The notes under the pieces were generated by a model that ran no database searches, had not been told where the DNA came from, and saw only the letters and a program-made list of their open reading frames with translations. The position numbers and the translations under genes were made by a program. Below, piece after piece: positions 52,113 to 60,109 of a stretch of 64,000 nt of DNA. The stretch is from Winogradskyella eximia (GTDB lineage: Bacteria; Bacteroidota; Bacteroidia; Flavobacteriales; Flavobacteriaceae): positions 208,541 to 272,540 of the forward strand of contig NZ_QRDV01000004.1 of assembly GCF_003386165.1 (NCBI RefSeq), in the 5' to 3' direction. Numbering within the stretch: the stretch's first letter is position 1; the number at the start of each line of letters is the position of its first letter.

Positions 52113-52643
52113 CTACAGTTTTTTATCGAACGTTTCTATTATAACTTCATCATTTTCGCATAAAGGTGTTACTATTTCAGTTTTTAGTTTTGCCTTAATA
52201 TTTAATTCTAAAAATCTATCAGAACGGTCTGTGTTCCAAGTTGAGTAACTTCCTGTCCAAATAACGTCAAACGCTCCATTTCCATCTTTTTTAATGGCTA
52301 TTTTGTTATTATTAATAGATTCTCCATCTCTAAAAGTGACCATAGTGAATAACATATCATCAGTCCAGCCATCTTTTAAATCCAATTCTAATTCAGATAG
52401 TTCATTTATATTTATCGGATAATTTGCGAGCATTATTGATATTGGGTCATCTAAAAATTCGTCTGCTTCATCATCCAAGTTTTCTCTAACTAAATCCAGA
52501 TTCTCAAAATGAATAATTAGAATATTTAATTTGTCAGTCAGTTTTCGCAGTTCAATTTCTCCAAACGAATTTGGAACATAACTGAAGTCAGTAGTTTTAT
52601 TATTATCAGAATCCTTTATGGTGAATTTTACGTATTGTTTCAT
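52113..52643 (-). CDS. Unknown acidic protein in repeat-bracketed cassette
   Basis: A 176-aa acidic soluble protein; I recognise no family. It is rich in beta-strand patterns (YVKFTIKDSDNNKTTDFSYV, IEFDVIW-type stretches such as GAFDVIWTGSYSTW) and has an Asp/Glu cluster near 55-70 (DDEADEFLDDP). The gene is bracketed by a private perfect inverted repeat TTACCTACA (52109-52117) and TGTAGGTAA (52650-52658); the stop codon lies within the left copy. That placement mirrors an integron cassette. Possible roles include immunity or inhibitor protein, but nothing here proves it. Confidence 0.6.
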   Translation of the reverse strand: MKQYVKFTIKDSDNNKTTDFSYVPNSFGEIELRKLTDKLNILIIHFENLDLVRENLDDEADEFLDDPISIMLANYPININELSELELDLKDGWTDDMLFTMVTFRDGESINNNKIAIKKDGNGAFDVIWTGSYSTWNTDRSDRFLELNIKAKLKTEIVTPLCENDEVIIETFDKKL

Positions 52644-52656
52644 TCAAATTGTAGGT

Positions 52657-52767
52657 AATGTCTTGCGGATATAAAAACGTTTCAAGGTTCTATATCCAAC
52701 GTTAAACGAAGGTAGCTTTTTAGAGGTTTAAAGCCAAGTGACTCACTCTTAATTGTCTAGTTTTTTA
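52657..52767. repeat. C-type repeat, copy C3 (attC-like hairpin)
   Basis: AATGTCTTGCGGATATA, loop, CTATATCC and AACGTTAAACGAAGG, then the conserved trailer ending TCTAGTTTTTTAT. Closely matches copies C1 and C2. It separates the 176-aa and 137-aa genes, and its end forms the stop of the latter. Confidence 0.75.
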
Positions 52768-53178
52768 TTCTTTCCTGTCTTTAGGGTTCAATAAATAATG
52801 TTTGGCTTTTCTAAATTTATTTGAATTAAAAAATGTGTAAAAATCAGACATTAAAGCACCTTCAGAAGCTTGGACTTCAATTCCACTTTGAATATTGAGT
52901 ATTTCAGTTTGATTTTCTTGGCAGAAAACTAAAAAACGGTTTAATCCATATAAGTTATATCCAGCAGATATTTCCAATGGTTTTATTGCGCAATGAATTT
53001 CAACAATCAGCGAGTTTTCAATTTCGGTATTTATAAACTTAAAAAGGAAACCATCTTTAGCTAAATAAAGTTCTGAATTTCGGTTTCCATTTAATTCAAT
53101 TAGTGGATTGAAATATTTTTCAACTTTACTTTTTTCAATAGGATTAACAGTTTGTAGTTTGAATTTTGGTATTTCCAT
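52765..53178 (-). CDS. Unknown small protein in the cassette-like array
   Basis: A 137-aa protein from the ATG at 53178 (MEIPKFKLQTVNPIEKSK); an upstream ATG at 53238 would extend into an A-type repeat. The chain has KYFNPLIELNGNRNSELYLA (about 20-39), CAIKPLEISAGYNLYGLNRF and a C-terminal basic helix (FRKAKHYLLNPKDRKE). No family recognised; it might be a SMI1/KNR4- or SUKH-like immunity fold but lacks a clear signature. It lies between C3 and A2, so its ends are repeat boundaries too, but no private inverted repeat was found around it. Confidence 0.55.
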   Translation of the reverse strand: MEIPKFKLQTVNPIEKSKVEKYFNPLIELNGNRNSELYLAKDGFLFKFINTEIENSLIVEIHCAIKPLEISAGYNLYGLNRFLVFCQENQTEILNIQSGIEVQASEGALMSDFYTFFNSNKFRKAKHYLLNPKDRKE

Positions 53179-53200
53179 CGTATAGTTACTCCAAATTAAT

Positions 53201-53352
53201 GCCACGTTTGGTGTATGGTTCGTTGCGTGGTTGAGCAACTAATTTAGTAAATAAATTACAGATAGACCCGAGCGCAGTGAACTGGCGAAGCAATATTCCG
53301 TAGGAATGTTCGTAAGTCGGCAGTGACCAAGCAATTAATTATACATGGTGTG
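53201..53352. repeat. A-type palindromic repeat, copy A2
   Basis: Left arm GTGTATGGTTCGTTGC (53211-53226) pairs with the complement of right arm GCAATTAATTATACAT (53331-53346) at 11 of 16 positions. An inner hairpin ATTCC-GTA-GGAAT lies at 53295-53307. The right end leads into GTATGTA, the private repeat of the next gene. Confidence 0.7.
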
Positions 53353-53364
53353 GTATGTAGTTTA

Positions 53365-53718
53365 TTACCATCTGCTATAATTATATTCAATATTCTTGTT
53401 TTGTAAGTAGTCCTTTATATTTTCAAAGCAAGAGTCTTCTCCTCCAAATTCACTATTAATTTTATTCAATAAATTTTGATTCATATTTTCGGCATCCAAT
53501 ATGTCAAGTTCAGCAATGAGTTTGTTTTTATTTTCTTTATCAATCGTTAAATAGAATTCAACACCAGAGTCAGCGAACATTGCTTCGGCAGTTTTATTAA
53601 TATCACAACAAACAATTACTACTTCATCATAATCGTTGACCTTAATTTTTACATTTCTATAGAAATCAATTCTTCCATTTTCTTTAAGTGTTTTAAAATT
53701 GTAAAGAGTTAATTCCAT
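53365..53718 (-). CDS. Unknown small protein in repeat-bracketed cassette
   Basis: A 117-aa protein from the ATG at 53718 (MELTLYNFKTLKENGRIDFY). A TTG start 36 bp further upstream would place its first codon inside the bracket repeat and is less likely. Alternating strands such as VKINDYDEVVIVCCDINKTA-type (NYDEVVIVCCDIN) and FYLTIDKENKNKLIAELDIL suggest an alpha/beta fold. No family recognised. The gene is bracketed by GTATGTA (53353-53359) and TACATAC (53746-53752), a private inverted repeat, and by the A2 and C2 repeats. Confidence 0.55.
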   Translation of the reverse strand: MELTLYNFKTLKENGRIDFYRNVKIKVNDYDEVVIVCCDINKTAEAMFADSGVEFYLTIDKENKNKLIAELDILDAENMNQNLLNKINSEFGGEDSCFENIKDYLQNKNIEYNYSRW

Positions 53719-53752
53719 TTTGAAGGGTTTCTGATTTTTCCTAATTACATAC

Positions 53753-53866
53753 AATGTCTCGCGGATATAAAATCATTCCAAGGTTCTATATCCATAGTTA
53801 AACGAAGGTCGTTTTTTTGAGATTTAAAGTCAAGTGGCTCGCTCTTAATTATCTAGTTTTTTTTAT
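53753..53866. repeat. C-type repeat, copy C2
   Basis: AATGTCTCGCGGATATA, loop, CTATATCC, ATAGTTAAACGAAGG and the trailer ending TCTAGTTTTTTTTAT. The similarity to C1 continues through the neighbouring fragment to about 54016 (end of the M14 peptidase gene), so this copy is part of a ~260-bp duplication. Confidence 0.8.
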
Positions 53867-53899
53867 CTTCAATTGTTAATAAAGTAAAACAAGAGTTTA

Positions 53900-54115
53900 T
53901 TACAACTCATAAGCGTTATTATTTACAAAGAACACAGCGTTCACTAAAAAGAGTTTTCCATTTTTCCAGAAGCTTCTAAAAAGCGTGTTGCTTACCATGT
54001 AAATAAAATTACCGGCTCCTATTTGATCTTCTTCAAATCCTAAAGTGTCGTAAAATGTTTGTGAGGTTTTTATATCCTTTACCGCAAGGCTTATTGAAAA
54101 TGATCTTAGTTTCAT
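53900..54115 (-). pseudogene. Chimeric fragment: VOC gene start fused to M14 peptidase end
   Basis: A 71-codon frame. Residues 1-28 ([20 protein letters not shown]...) copy the start of the VOC gene at 51305-51676. Residues ~33-71 (GAGNFIYMVSNTLFRSFWKN...NNNAYEL) copy the last residues of the M14 peptidase at 57492-59972. DNA similarity covers both sides: 53753-54016 with 57346-57608, and 54034-54145 with 51595-51706. The junction is near 54017-54034. Neither domain is complete, so it is almost surely non-functional debris. It is bracketed by TTAAACGAA (53798-53806) and TTCGTTTAA (54187-54195). Confidence 0.85.
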
Positions 54116-54186
54116 AATTTAGAGTTTAAGTTAGTACTTAAAGGTCTTTTTGTAACTGAGTGGTTAAATTCTAAGATAATTTGTGG

Positions 54187-54322
54187 TTCGTTTAACGTTG
54201 TTGTATATGGTTTGTTGCGTGGTTTAGCACGTAATTTAGCAAATAAAAACCGAATAGAAAATCCGCGAGGATTTTCGTAAGTAGGCTAGAACTAGCAATA
54301 AATTATATACGTTGTTGGCAAA
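54187..54322. repeat. A-type palindromic repeat, copy A3 (attC-like)
   Basis: A 136-bp imperfect palindrome: left arm GTATATGGTTTGTTGC (54203-54218) matches the complement of the right arm GCAATAAATTATATAC (54295-54310) at 13 of 16 positions. A perfect inner hairpin GAAAATCC-GCGA-GGATTTTC lies at 54257-54276. The left edge holds GTTTAAC (fits RYYYAAC) and the right edge GTTGGCA (near GTTRRRY). This is the size and layout of a long attC site. Confidence 0.65.
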
Positions 54323-54329
54323 TCGTTTT

Positions 54330-54935
54330 TTATTTCACGTATTCTAATTGCTCTCTCATTGTTGAAAAGAATCCTTGAAACCATTTAATCATTTTCGCAT
54401 TATCGTTTATTAAATGAATATGTCCGTCATCATTCATCCAGTTACCATTCATTGGAAAGTGAATTTTATTTATATCGATAATTTTTGACTTTTCTTCATT
54501 TAAAATTATTGCGGCGAAACCTTCTTCTTCATCCTCTTCTATCAATTCTGTAAAAGTGTTTTCAATTGCTTGGTTAGAGGTAATATGCCAATGTGGCTGT
54601 GGATGTTTTTCGTTAGGATTATTATAATCATCCCATTCTGCACGAAATAATTGATTCTTTTTATTGTCGCTAGCATCTCCTTGAAAAATGGAAATTGTTA
54701 TGAAAGAATTTTTATCTTCGAATCGGATTTCTAAATAAACCCAATATTCATCGAACCATTTTAATACTGAAACTTCTGAACCATAATTTTTATAATTATT
54801 TAATGCTTTAGAAATGTTGTTTCCCTTTAATTCAAATCGGTTTGCTTTTGAAAGATGTAAAAAGAAAGTAGATTCTAAAAAAAAAGACTTACAGCTTTTA
54901 TTAATTTCTTCTATGAATTTTAATTGCTCTATCAT
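54330..54935 (-). CDS. Unknown partner protein of the DNA methyltransferase
   Basis: A 201-aa soluble protein that follows the methyltransferase gene by 9 bp and so is co-transcribed with it. I recognise no family. Notable stretches: WFDEYWVYLEIRFEDK (about 60-75), ITISIFQGDASDNKKNQL (about 79-96), RAEWDDYNNPNEKHPQPHWH (about 98-117, with a clustered HxxPHWH), and IHFPMNGNWMNDDGHIHLI (about 157-175). The paired histidine clusters could bind a metal or form a nuclease-like centre, but that is a guess. Together with the methyltransferase it fills one cassette between A3 and C1. Confidence 0.6.
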   Translation of the reverse strand: MIEQLKFIEEINKSCKSFFLESTFFLHLSKANRFELKGNNISKALNNYKNYGSEVSVLKWFDEYWVYLEIRFEDKNSFITISIFQGDASDNKKNQLFRAEWDDYNNPNEKHPQPHWHITSNQAIENTFTELIEEDEEEGFAAIILNEEKSKIIDINKIHFPMNGNWMNDDGHIHLINDNAKMIKWFQGFFSTMREQLEYVK

Positions 54936-54944
54936 AGAATGGAT

Positions 54945-57275
54945 TTAAGTATTTGGATAGAAGTATTTTTCTAAAATATTATCAGATATAGTTTTAGTAT
55001 ATATATTTCCTTCTGAAAGTTCTTTTCCAATTTCAACTAACCTTTGATATCCATCGGAATTTTTGACATCATCTAAATTTACGTTTGGTATAGGTATATC
55101 TTTTGTGTATTTTTTACCCAAATCCCAACCAGAAAGTAATTCTTTAGAATAAATAGATAATAGATTATCAAAGAAAGAGCTTGAGAAAACTGCTAAATAG
55201 AAATAATAGTCTTTTTCACTAAATTCTTTTTTAGGAATCCAAGCATTCCCTCTTTCAACAACAAAGCCACCTTGTGAATCAATTGCAAAAGAACCTGATT
55301 TTCCAAATTCAGCGGAAATTAATTTTCGAGTAGGTTTTCTTAACCAAGCTCTATGCTCACTTAAATGCCACCAATTTGAATCATCTTTTCTTGCTCTATT
55401 TGATAATTCTGCTTTGGAATGTAATATGTTGTTATAAAATGAAGGAACCTTTTCTTCAAATTCTTCTTCTGTTTGTATTTTTATACCATCTTCTCCATAT
55501 GGATACCACACGTAACTAGTAATTTGAAGTTTTCCATTTATAAATGAATCATTTTCTGTTGAAGGTCTAAAATACTCTTTTTCCTCTTCAGGTAAATTAG
55601 AATATTCATTGACTGATATTTTAAAAACTTTATTATTACCTGTTCGTATCCCTTGTTTAACGTTGAAAATGTCAATAACTCTTGAGAGCCTTTTTTCAAC
55701 CACAAATCTCTCAATACCTTTGAAAAGATTATGATTTTTTATTGAGATTGGTGTCCAACTTTCTTTTAATATTGGAAATGAAATAGGTTGGTAGATACTA
55801 AAATTAGGTTTGTCTAAAGTAACTTGGTTATTATAAGTTGTCTTTCTAAAATCGCGTAAAGCTTCTTGGGCAACTCCTTTTTCATTTCTCGTCCATATAA
55901 TAGTTGGTATATGGTTAGTTTTAGGTTTTTTTCCAATTATAAAACTAACATCTGTTAATGCATCTTCAAAAATAAAATTTCCTAATTTACCTAGTAGTTT
56001 TATGTCTACTAAATCGTTGGTGTCAGTACGTAATTTTGAGTAAGAATCTAAAGTAAGTATTGAAGATGGTATAACGCATCCAATAACACCATTTTCATTA
56101 AGATGATTTAATGCCTTGTAGAAAAAAGCACTAGCTTGATTGGGTTTTTTACCAATAAAACTATTACCCAAGGCTTGACGAACTGCATCTCTGTTTTCTT
56201 TATTATTTAGCAAATCCCATGAGGAAAATGGTGGATTCATTAGGATTAAATCAAAATCATTATCCCAATCTTCCAACAAAGAATCACCGACTAATTTTAA
56301 GCTAAAATCTAATCTGTCCTGCCAAATAGTTCTTTTTTCATAGGTAAGTAAAAATCTTGAGGTATTAATTGCAGTTTCTGAAACATCCCAACCTAAAATT
56401 TCTACATTACCTTGGAAATCTAGCTCAATTAATTGTTTTAATACTTCAACTAAAAATTCAGATGAACCACAAGCTGGGTCAAGTATCTTTAATTTATCCG
56501 TTTGTAAATTTATGTTTCTTAATGAATTCTCAACAATAGTCCTAGATAAGAATGGTGGTGTGTAATGAATGCTAGAATATAAATTTGTTTTAGTACTTAA
56601 AGAACTTGATGAACCACCAAATAAGTCTCTTTGTGGATTGAAAAATAAAACTTCTTTTTGGGCTTCTTGAAATAAGATTCCGGCAGAATGTCTAATTATC
56701 AAATCAAGTTCTGGTTTAACGTTTGAAATTCCATTTTGGATTTGGTCAATATAATAATCAAATCCATCTGGTATAACTAAATTTTCAAGTCCCCATTTTT
56801 CAGTATTAATATTATGGACATCATCTTCCAAGCTGGTTAATAACCCAAAAAGTAAATTTAAGGCTTCTACTGGATTAGATTTTTCAAAAGTTAAGTTTCT
56901 AAATTGTCGAAAAATATCAATAACAAAAGGGACTAAATCGTTAGATGATTTATAACTTTTTGATAATAAATAATTATAAAATTTATTAAAATTTTCAGAA
57001 ACAATTTTATGTGAAACTGTTTCAGTTTTATCATTTAACCAATTGTGTATTTGAACATTATCATCTTTTACAATGAGAAAGTTTTTTGTGCTACTTGACC
57101 ATGATTTGGAATAAAGGTCAATATTTTCAATTTCTAAATTTGCTGTTTGTAGGCAAAAATCTCCATTTCCACCATTTAACATCATATGACCTCCATTATC
57201 ACTTAAAGGGTTAAGATGTACAGGAAGTAGACCTAGTTGTTGTTTCCAAACTTGTATGTCAAATAGGTTTTTCAT
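54945..57275 (-). CDS. N-6 adenine-type DNA methyltransferase
   Basis: A 776-aa protein. The SAM motif I is ILDPACGSSEFLVEVLKQL (about 264-282) and the catalytic motif IV is LILMNPPFSSWD (about 346-357, NPPF as in gamma-class adenine methylases). Further conserved stretches are GVIGCVIPSSILTL and FIFEDALTDVSFIIG. The C-terminal ~230 residues (GIRTGNNKVFKI, YVWYPYGEDGI, WLRKPTRKLISAEFG) look like a TaqI/Eco57I-type target-recognition domain. Residues 1-230 are unassigned; I see no PD-(D/E)xK pattern. It may be a lone modification enzyme, a type IIG-like enzyme, or one half of a two-gene defence unit with the 201-aa protein. Confidence 0.85.
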   Translation of the reverse strand: MKNLFDIQVWKQQLGLLPVHLNPLSDNGGHMMLNGGNGDFCLQTANLEIENIDLYSKSWSSSTKNFLIVKDDNVQIHNWLNDKTETVSHKIVSENFNKFYNYLLSKSYKSSNDLVPFVIDIFRQFRNLTFEKSNPVEALNLLFGLLTSLEDDVHNINTEKWGLENLVIPDGFDYYIDQIQNGISNVKPELDLIIRHSAGILFQEAQKEVLFFNPQRDLFGGSSSSLSTKTNLYSSIHYTPPFLSRTIVENSLRNINLQTDKLKILDPACGSSEFLVEVLKQLIELDFQGNVEILGWDVSETAINTSRFLLTYEKRTIWQDRLDFSLKLVGDSLLEDWDNDFDLILMNPPFSSWDLLNNKENRDAVRQALGNSFIGKKPNQASAFFYKALNHLNENGVIGCVIPSSILTLDSYSKLRTDTNDLVDIKLLGKLGNFIFEDALTDVSFIIGKKPKTNHIPTIIWTRNEKGVAQEALRDFRKTTYNNQVTLDKPNFSIYQPISFPILKESWTPISIKNHNLFKGIERFVVEKRLSRVIDIFNVKQGIRTGNNKVFKISVNEYSNLPEEEKEYFRPSTENDSFINGKLQITSYVWYPYGEDGIKIQTEEEFEEKVPSFYNNILHSKAELSNRARKDDSNWWHLSEHRAWLRKPTRKLISAEFGKSGSFAIDSQGGFVVERGNAWIPKKEFSEKDYYFYLAVFSSSFFDNLLSIYSKELLSGWDLGKKYTKDIPIPNVNLDDVKNSDGYQRLVEIGKELSEGNIYTKTISDNILEKYFYPNT

Positions 57276-57345
57276 TCGGAAACAAAAATATAATTAATTT
57301 TTAGCTATATGATAATTATTTGAGGTGTTTTTTCAAAATGTTTGC

Positions 57346-57458
57346 CAATGTCTCGCGGATATAAAAGCGTTTCAAAGTTTTATATCCAACGTTAAACGAA
57401 GGTAGTTTTTTTGAGATTTAAAGTCAAGTGACTCACTCTTAATTATCTAGTTTTTTAT
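57346..57458. repeat. C-type repeat, copy C1 (attC-like hairpin)
   Basis: A perfect 10-bp stem GGATATAAAA (57357-57366) and TTTTATATCC (57378-57387), flanked by TTTGCCAA (57341-57348, private repeat of the methyltransferase cassette) and AACGTTAAACGAA (57388-57400, GTTAAAC fits GTTRRRY). From 57341 to 57400 the site is 60 bp, the size of a standard attC. The conserved trailer continues to 57458. Confidence 0.75.
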
Positions 57459-57491
57459 CAGCAATTGTTAATAAAGTAAAACAAGAGTTTA

Positions 57492-59972
57492 TTACAACTC
57501 ATAAGCGTTATTATTTACAAAGAACACAGCGTTCACTAAAAAGAGTTTTCCATTTTCCCAGAAACTTCTAAAAAGCGTGTTATCTACCATGTAAATAAAA
57601 CTACCGCTTCCCATGGGTTCTTCGCCAAATACTAAGGTTTGGTCTAATGCTTTTAAAGCCTGTTGGCCTGCAAAACCAGAAAACACTTTGGTGTCATTTA
57701 AGTATGCCACGTTATAGCCGTTTTCTAATATATTGTATGCAGAGCTTCCTAATTTAAGCGTGAAATACTGATCGCTGTAACCAAATGCCATAGGATGCGT
57801 TGCATCTACTTTGGTATTAAAAATGGCTCCTGTAATAAGGTGATTGCTATACTCGCGTTCGCGATCTGCATAAGCCGTTAGGTTTTCTTTTTGGTCTTCA
57901 TCTTCAGGTGTTTTAGTACTCAGGCTAAAGCCTTCTTTACCTGCAAAACTTCGCAATGCACCATCTATAGCAATTACTTTTCCGCCAGATTTTACCCAAT
58001 CTTTTAGTTTAGTTAAGTTGTTTTCAGTGAACACTTTTCCGTAATAGCCATTTGGCAGAATTAATACATTGTATTTGTTTAAATTGGTTTTGCTAAAATC
58101 ATCCGTATTTATAGAGGTCAACGGATAGTGTAATTGTTGCTCAAAGAAATGCCATAGTTCACCATAGCTTAAAGACGATGTGCCTTCTCCAGAAAGAATA
58201 GCCACCTTTTGTTTGTTTACTAATTTAATATCTGGTGAGCCCATATCTGGAGTGCTTTGTGAAAATCCAGAATTAATTGCTGTTAAAGGTTGTGCATGCT
58301 CTTGTGCAATGGTATTTAATTTTGAAACCATTTTTTCAATATGCTTATTGTCGCCTTTGGTGATGATGAGTGACCCACGTTCAAATTTGGTGTTGTTAGA
58401 AGTGAATGGTTTCTCGGTAAACCTTACTTTAAAATCTTGCTTTAATAGTTCGGCTAAAAACTGAGCGTCTTCCATAGAATTCCACTTGCTTACATAGCCA
58501 TAAGCATCGTTTAAAGTTTGTAATGCTTTACGACTCGCTAATTTATTGCTGCTAACATTAGCCGTTGTTGCAATAGCATCTAATCCATAGGCATAAGGCA
58601 GTGACCAAGCCGTAATATCGTAAGTTAAAGAATCTGAAAGTTTGGTGTTTGGTTCAAATAATACCTTTACCATTTTACCTTTAGGCTGATTGCTATGCAC
58701 CACTACCGCATTTGCATCTACATTAAAACTACCTTGTTTTCCTGTGGCATAATGGTAACCAGAAACCTTAGTACTTGTCGCATTTTCGAAAGCAATATGG
58801 TGTTTGTTTAAAAGCGTTTTTAGGCTATTCAATTTATCTTCATTGCCTTTTAAGACGTAGCTTTTGTATTTTAAGTTGGTATTATTAAAGAATTTACCAA
58901 ACTCAGTATTTAATTGTTTTGCATTTTTTGATGCCATTTCAACCGTAGAAATTCCTGTGGTTGTATGGTGTGTTAAGCGTTCTACTAATGTTAACACATG
59001 GCCTTCGTCATTCAAAATGCCTAAACCAGCCATACCGTGACCACCTTGCTCATAAGTCATTCCCATGGCTCCCATAAACGTTGGGTAGGTGTCTCCATAA
59101 CTTGGATACAATAAATCGAAACGTTCTCTGGTAAAGAATAGCCAACCTTCTTTGTCAAAATACTTAGCGTGATTTTGTCCTATTTGTGTTTGAAAATCGC
59201 GTTGCCAATCTGTAATGATTTCATGAAACGGTTCTGCTGCAGGTGCAAAATAGTAAGGCTCGTTAATGCCTTGCTCATGAAAATCGACATGCACATGAGG
59301 CATCCATTTGTTATAAACTTCTAAACGTTGTTGTGTTTCTACTTGTGTTGCCCAAACCCAATCTCTATTTAAATCAAAGAGGTAATGATTTGGTCGTCCG
59401 GCTGGCCAAGGTTCGTTGTGTTCGCTAGCTTGTTTGTCAACATCATATGGTTCACTTTTTGTTCTGTTATACCAATTTACATAACGATCGCGACCATCAG
59501 GATTGACGCTTGGGTCAATAATTACAACCGTGTTTTTAAGTAATTCTTGTTGCTCAGTTAGTAATTTATATAAGGTAAGCATGGACGCTTCAGAACTCGA
59601 AGCTTCATTACCATGTACATTATAACTTAACCAAACAATGGCAATATCTGTTGCTGTTGGTTCGCCTTCTAATAAACCTGCATTTTTTAAATTGTTTTCT
59701 CTAATAGTTTCGAGTTGCTTCATATTAGCTTCACTCGTTACAAAAGCCACATACAAATCTCTACGCTCGTTGGTTTTTCCGTAGTTTTCTAATTTTACTT
59801 GATGAGGTGCTGCTTTTTCAACGGCTTTAAAATAATCAATAACCTGATGATTTCTGCTAAATTGTGTACCAATATCATAACCTAAAAAGTCCGTTGGAGA
59901 TGGAATGGTTTGAGCTGATGTTAAGGATAGACTGCCAAAAACGACAAAAAGCGCTAAGATGAATTTTTGCAT
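57492..59972 (-). CDS. M14-family zinc carboxypeptidase-like secreted protein
   Basis: An 826-aa protein. Signal peptide 1-20 (ending LTSAQ). The peptidase domain has the zinc motif HGNE in LSYNVHGNEASSSEASM (about 116-132), DPSVNPDGRDRYVNWYN (about 152-168, substrate-binding) and the third zinc ligand in HVHVDFHEQG (about 232-241). A catalytic-Glu region follows near 310-320 (MGMTYEQGGHGM). The C-terminal half has a type 1 glutamine-amidotransferase-like part near 600-680 (NKYNVLILPNGYYG). It likely degrades peptides outside the cell. Its last ~40 codons are duplicated in the chimeric fragment at 53900-54115. Confidence 0.9.
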   Translation of the reverse strand: MQKFILALFVVFGSLSLTSAQTIPSPTDFLGYDIGTQFSRNHQVIDYFKAVEKAAPHQVKLENYGKTNERRDLYVAFVTSEANMKQLETIRENNLKNAGLLEGEPTATDIAIVWLSYNVHGNEASSSEASMLTLYKLLTEQQELLKNTVVIIDPSVNPDGRDRYVNWYNRTKSEPYDVDKQASEHNEPWPAGRPNHYLFDLNRDWVWATQVETQQRLEVYNKWMPHVHVDFHEQGINEPYYFAPAAEPFHEIITDWQRDFQTQIGQNHAKYFDKEGWLFFTRERFDLLYPSYGDTYPTFMGAMGMTYEQGGHGMAGLGILNDEGHVLTLVERLTHHTTTGISTVEMASKNAKQLNTEFGKFFNNTNLKYKSYVLKGNEDKLNSLKTLLNKHHIAFENATSTKVSGYHYATGKQGSFNVDANAVVVHSNQPKGKMVKVLFEPNTKLSDSLTYDITAWSLPYAYGLDAIATTANVSSNKLASRKALQTLNDAYGYVSKWNSMEDAQFLAELLKQDFKVRFTEKPFTSNNTKFERGSLIITKGDNKHIEKMVSKLNTIAQEHAQPLTAINSGFSQSTPDMGSPDIKLVNKQKVAILSGEGTSSLSYGELWHFFEQQLHYPLTSINTDDFSKTNLNKYNVLILPNGYYGKVFTENNLTKLKDWVKSGGKVIAIDGALRSFAGKEGFSLSTKTPEDEDQKENLTAYADREREYSNHLITGAIFNTKVDATHPMAFGYSDQYFTLKLGSSAYNILENGYNVAYLNDTKVFSGFAGQQALKALDQTLVFGEEPMGSGSFIYMVDNTLFRSFWENGKLFLVNAVFFVNNNAYEL

Positions 59973-60109
59973 TTAATTTAAAATTAAGGTTGTAAGCTAG
60001 TAAAGATAGTTAGTGCAATTGAATTAACTAAAAATTAGCAGATAAAAAATTGAAGAGTCTTATCTTTATGCCATAAATATTGTCAGTTATAATACAATTA
60101 TAAAAATAA

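Noticed and set aside
53719-53754. TTG start for the 117-aa cassette gene
   Set aside because: The codon lies in the bracket repeat; the ATG at 53718 gives a cleaner start.
54945-57275. BREX PglX methyltransferase
   Set aside because: No other BREX gene is nearby and the protein is much shorter than PglX.
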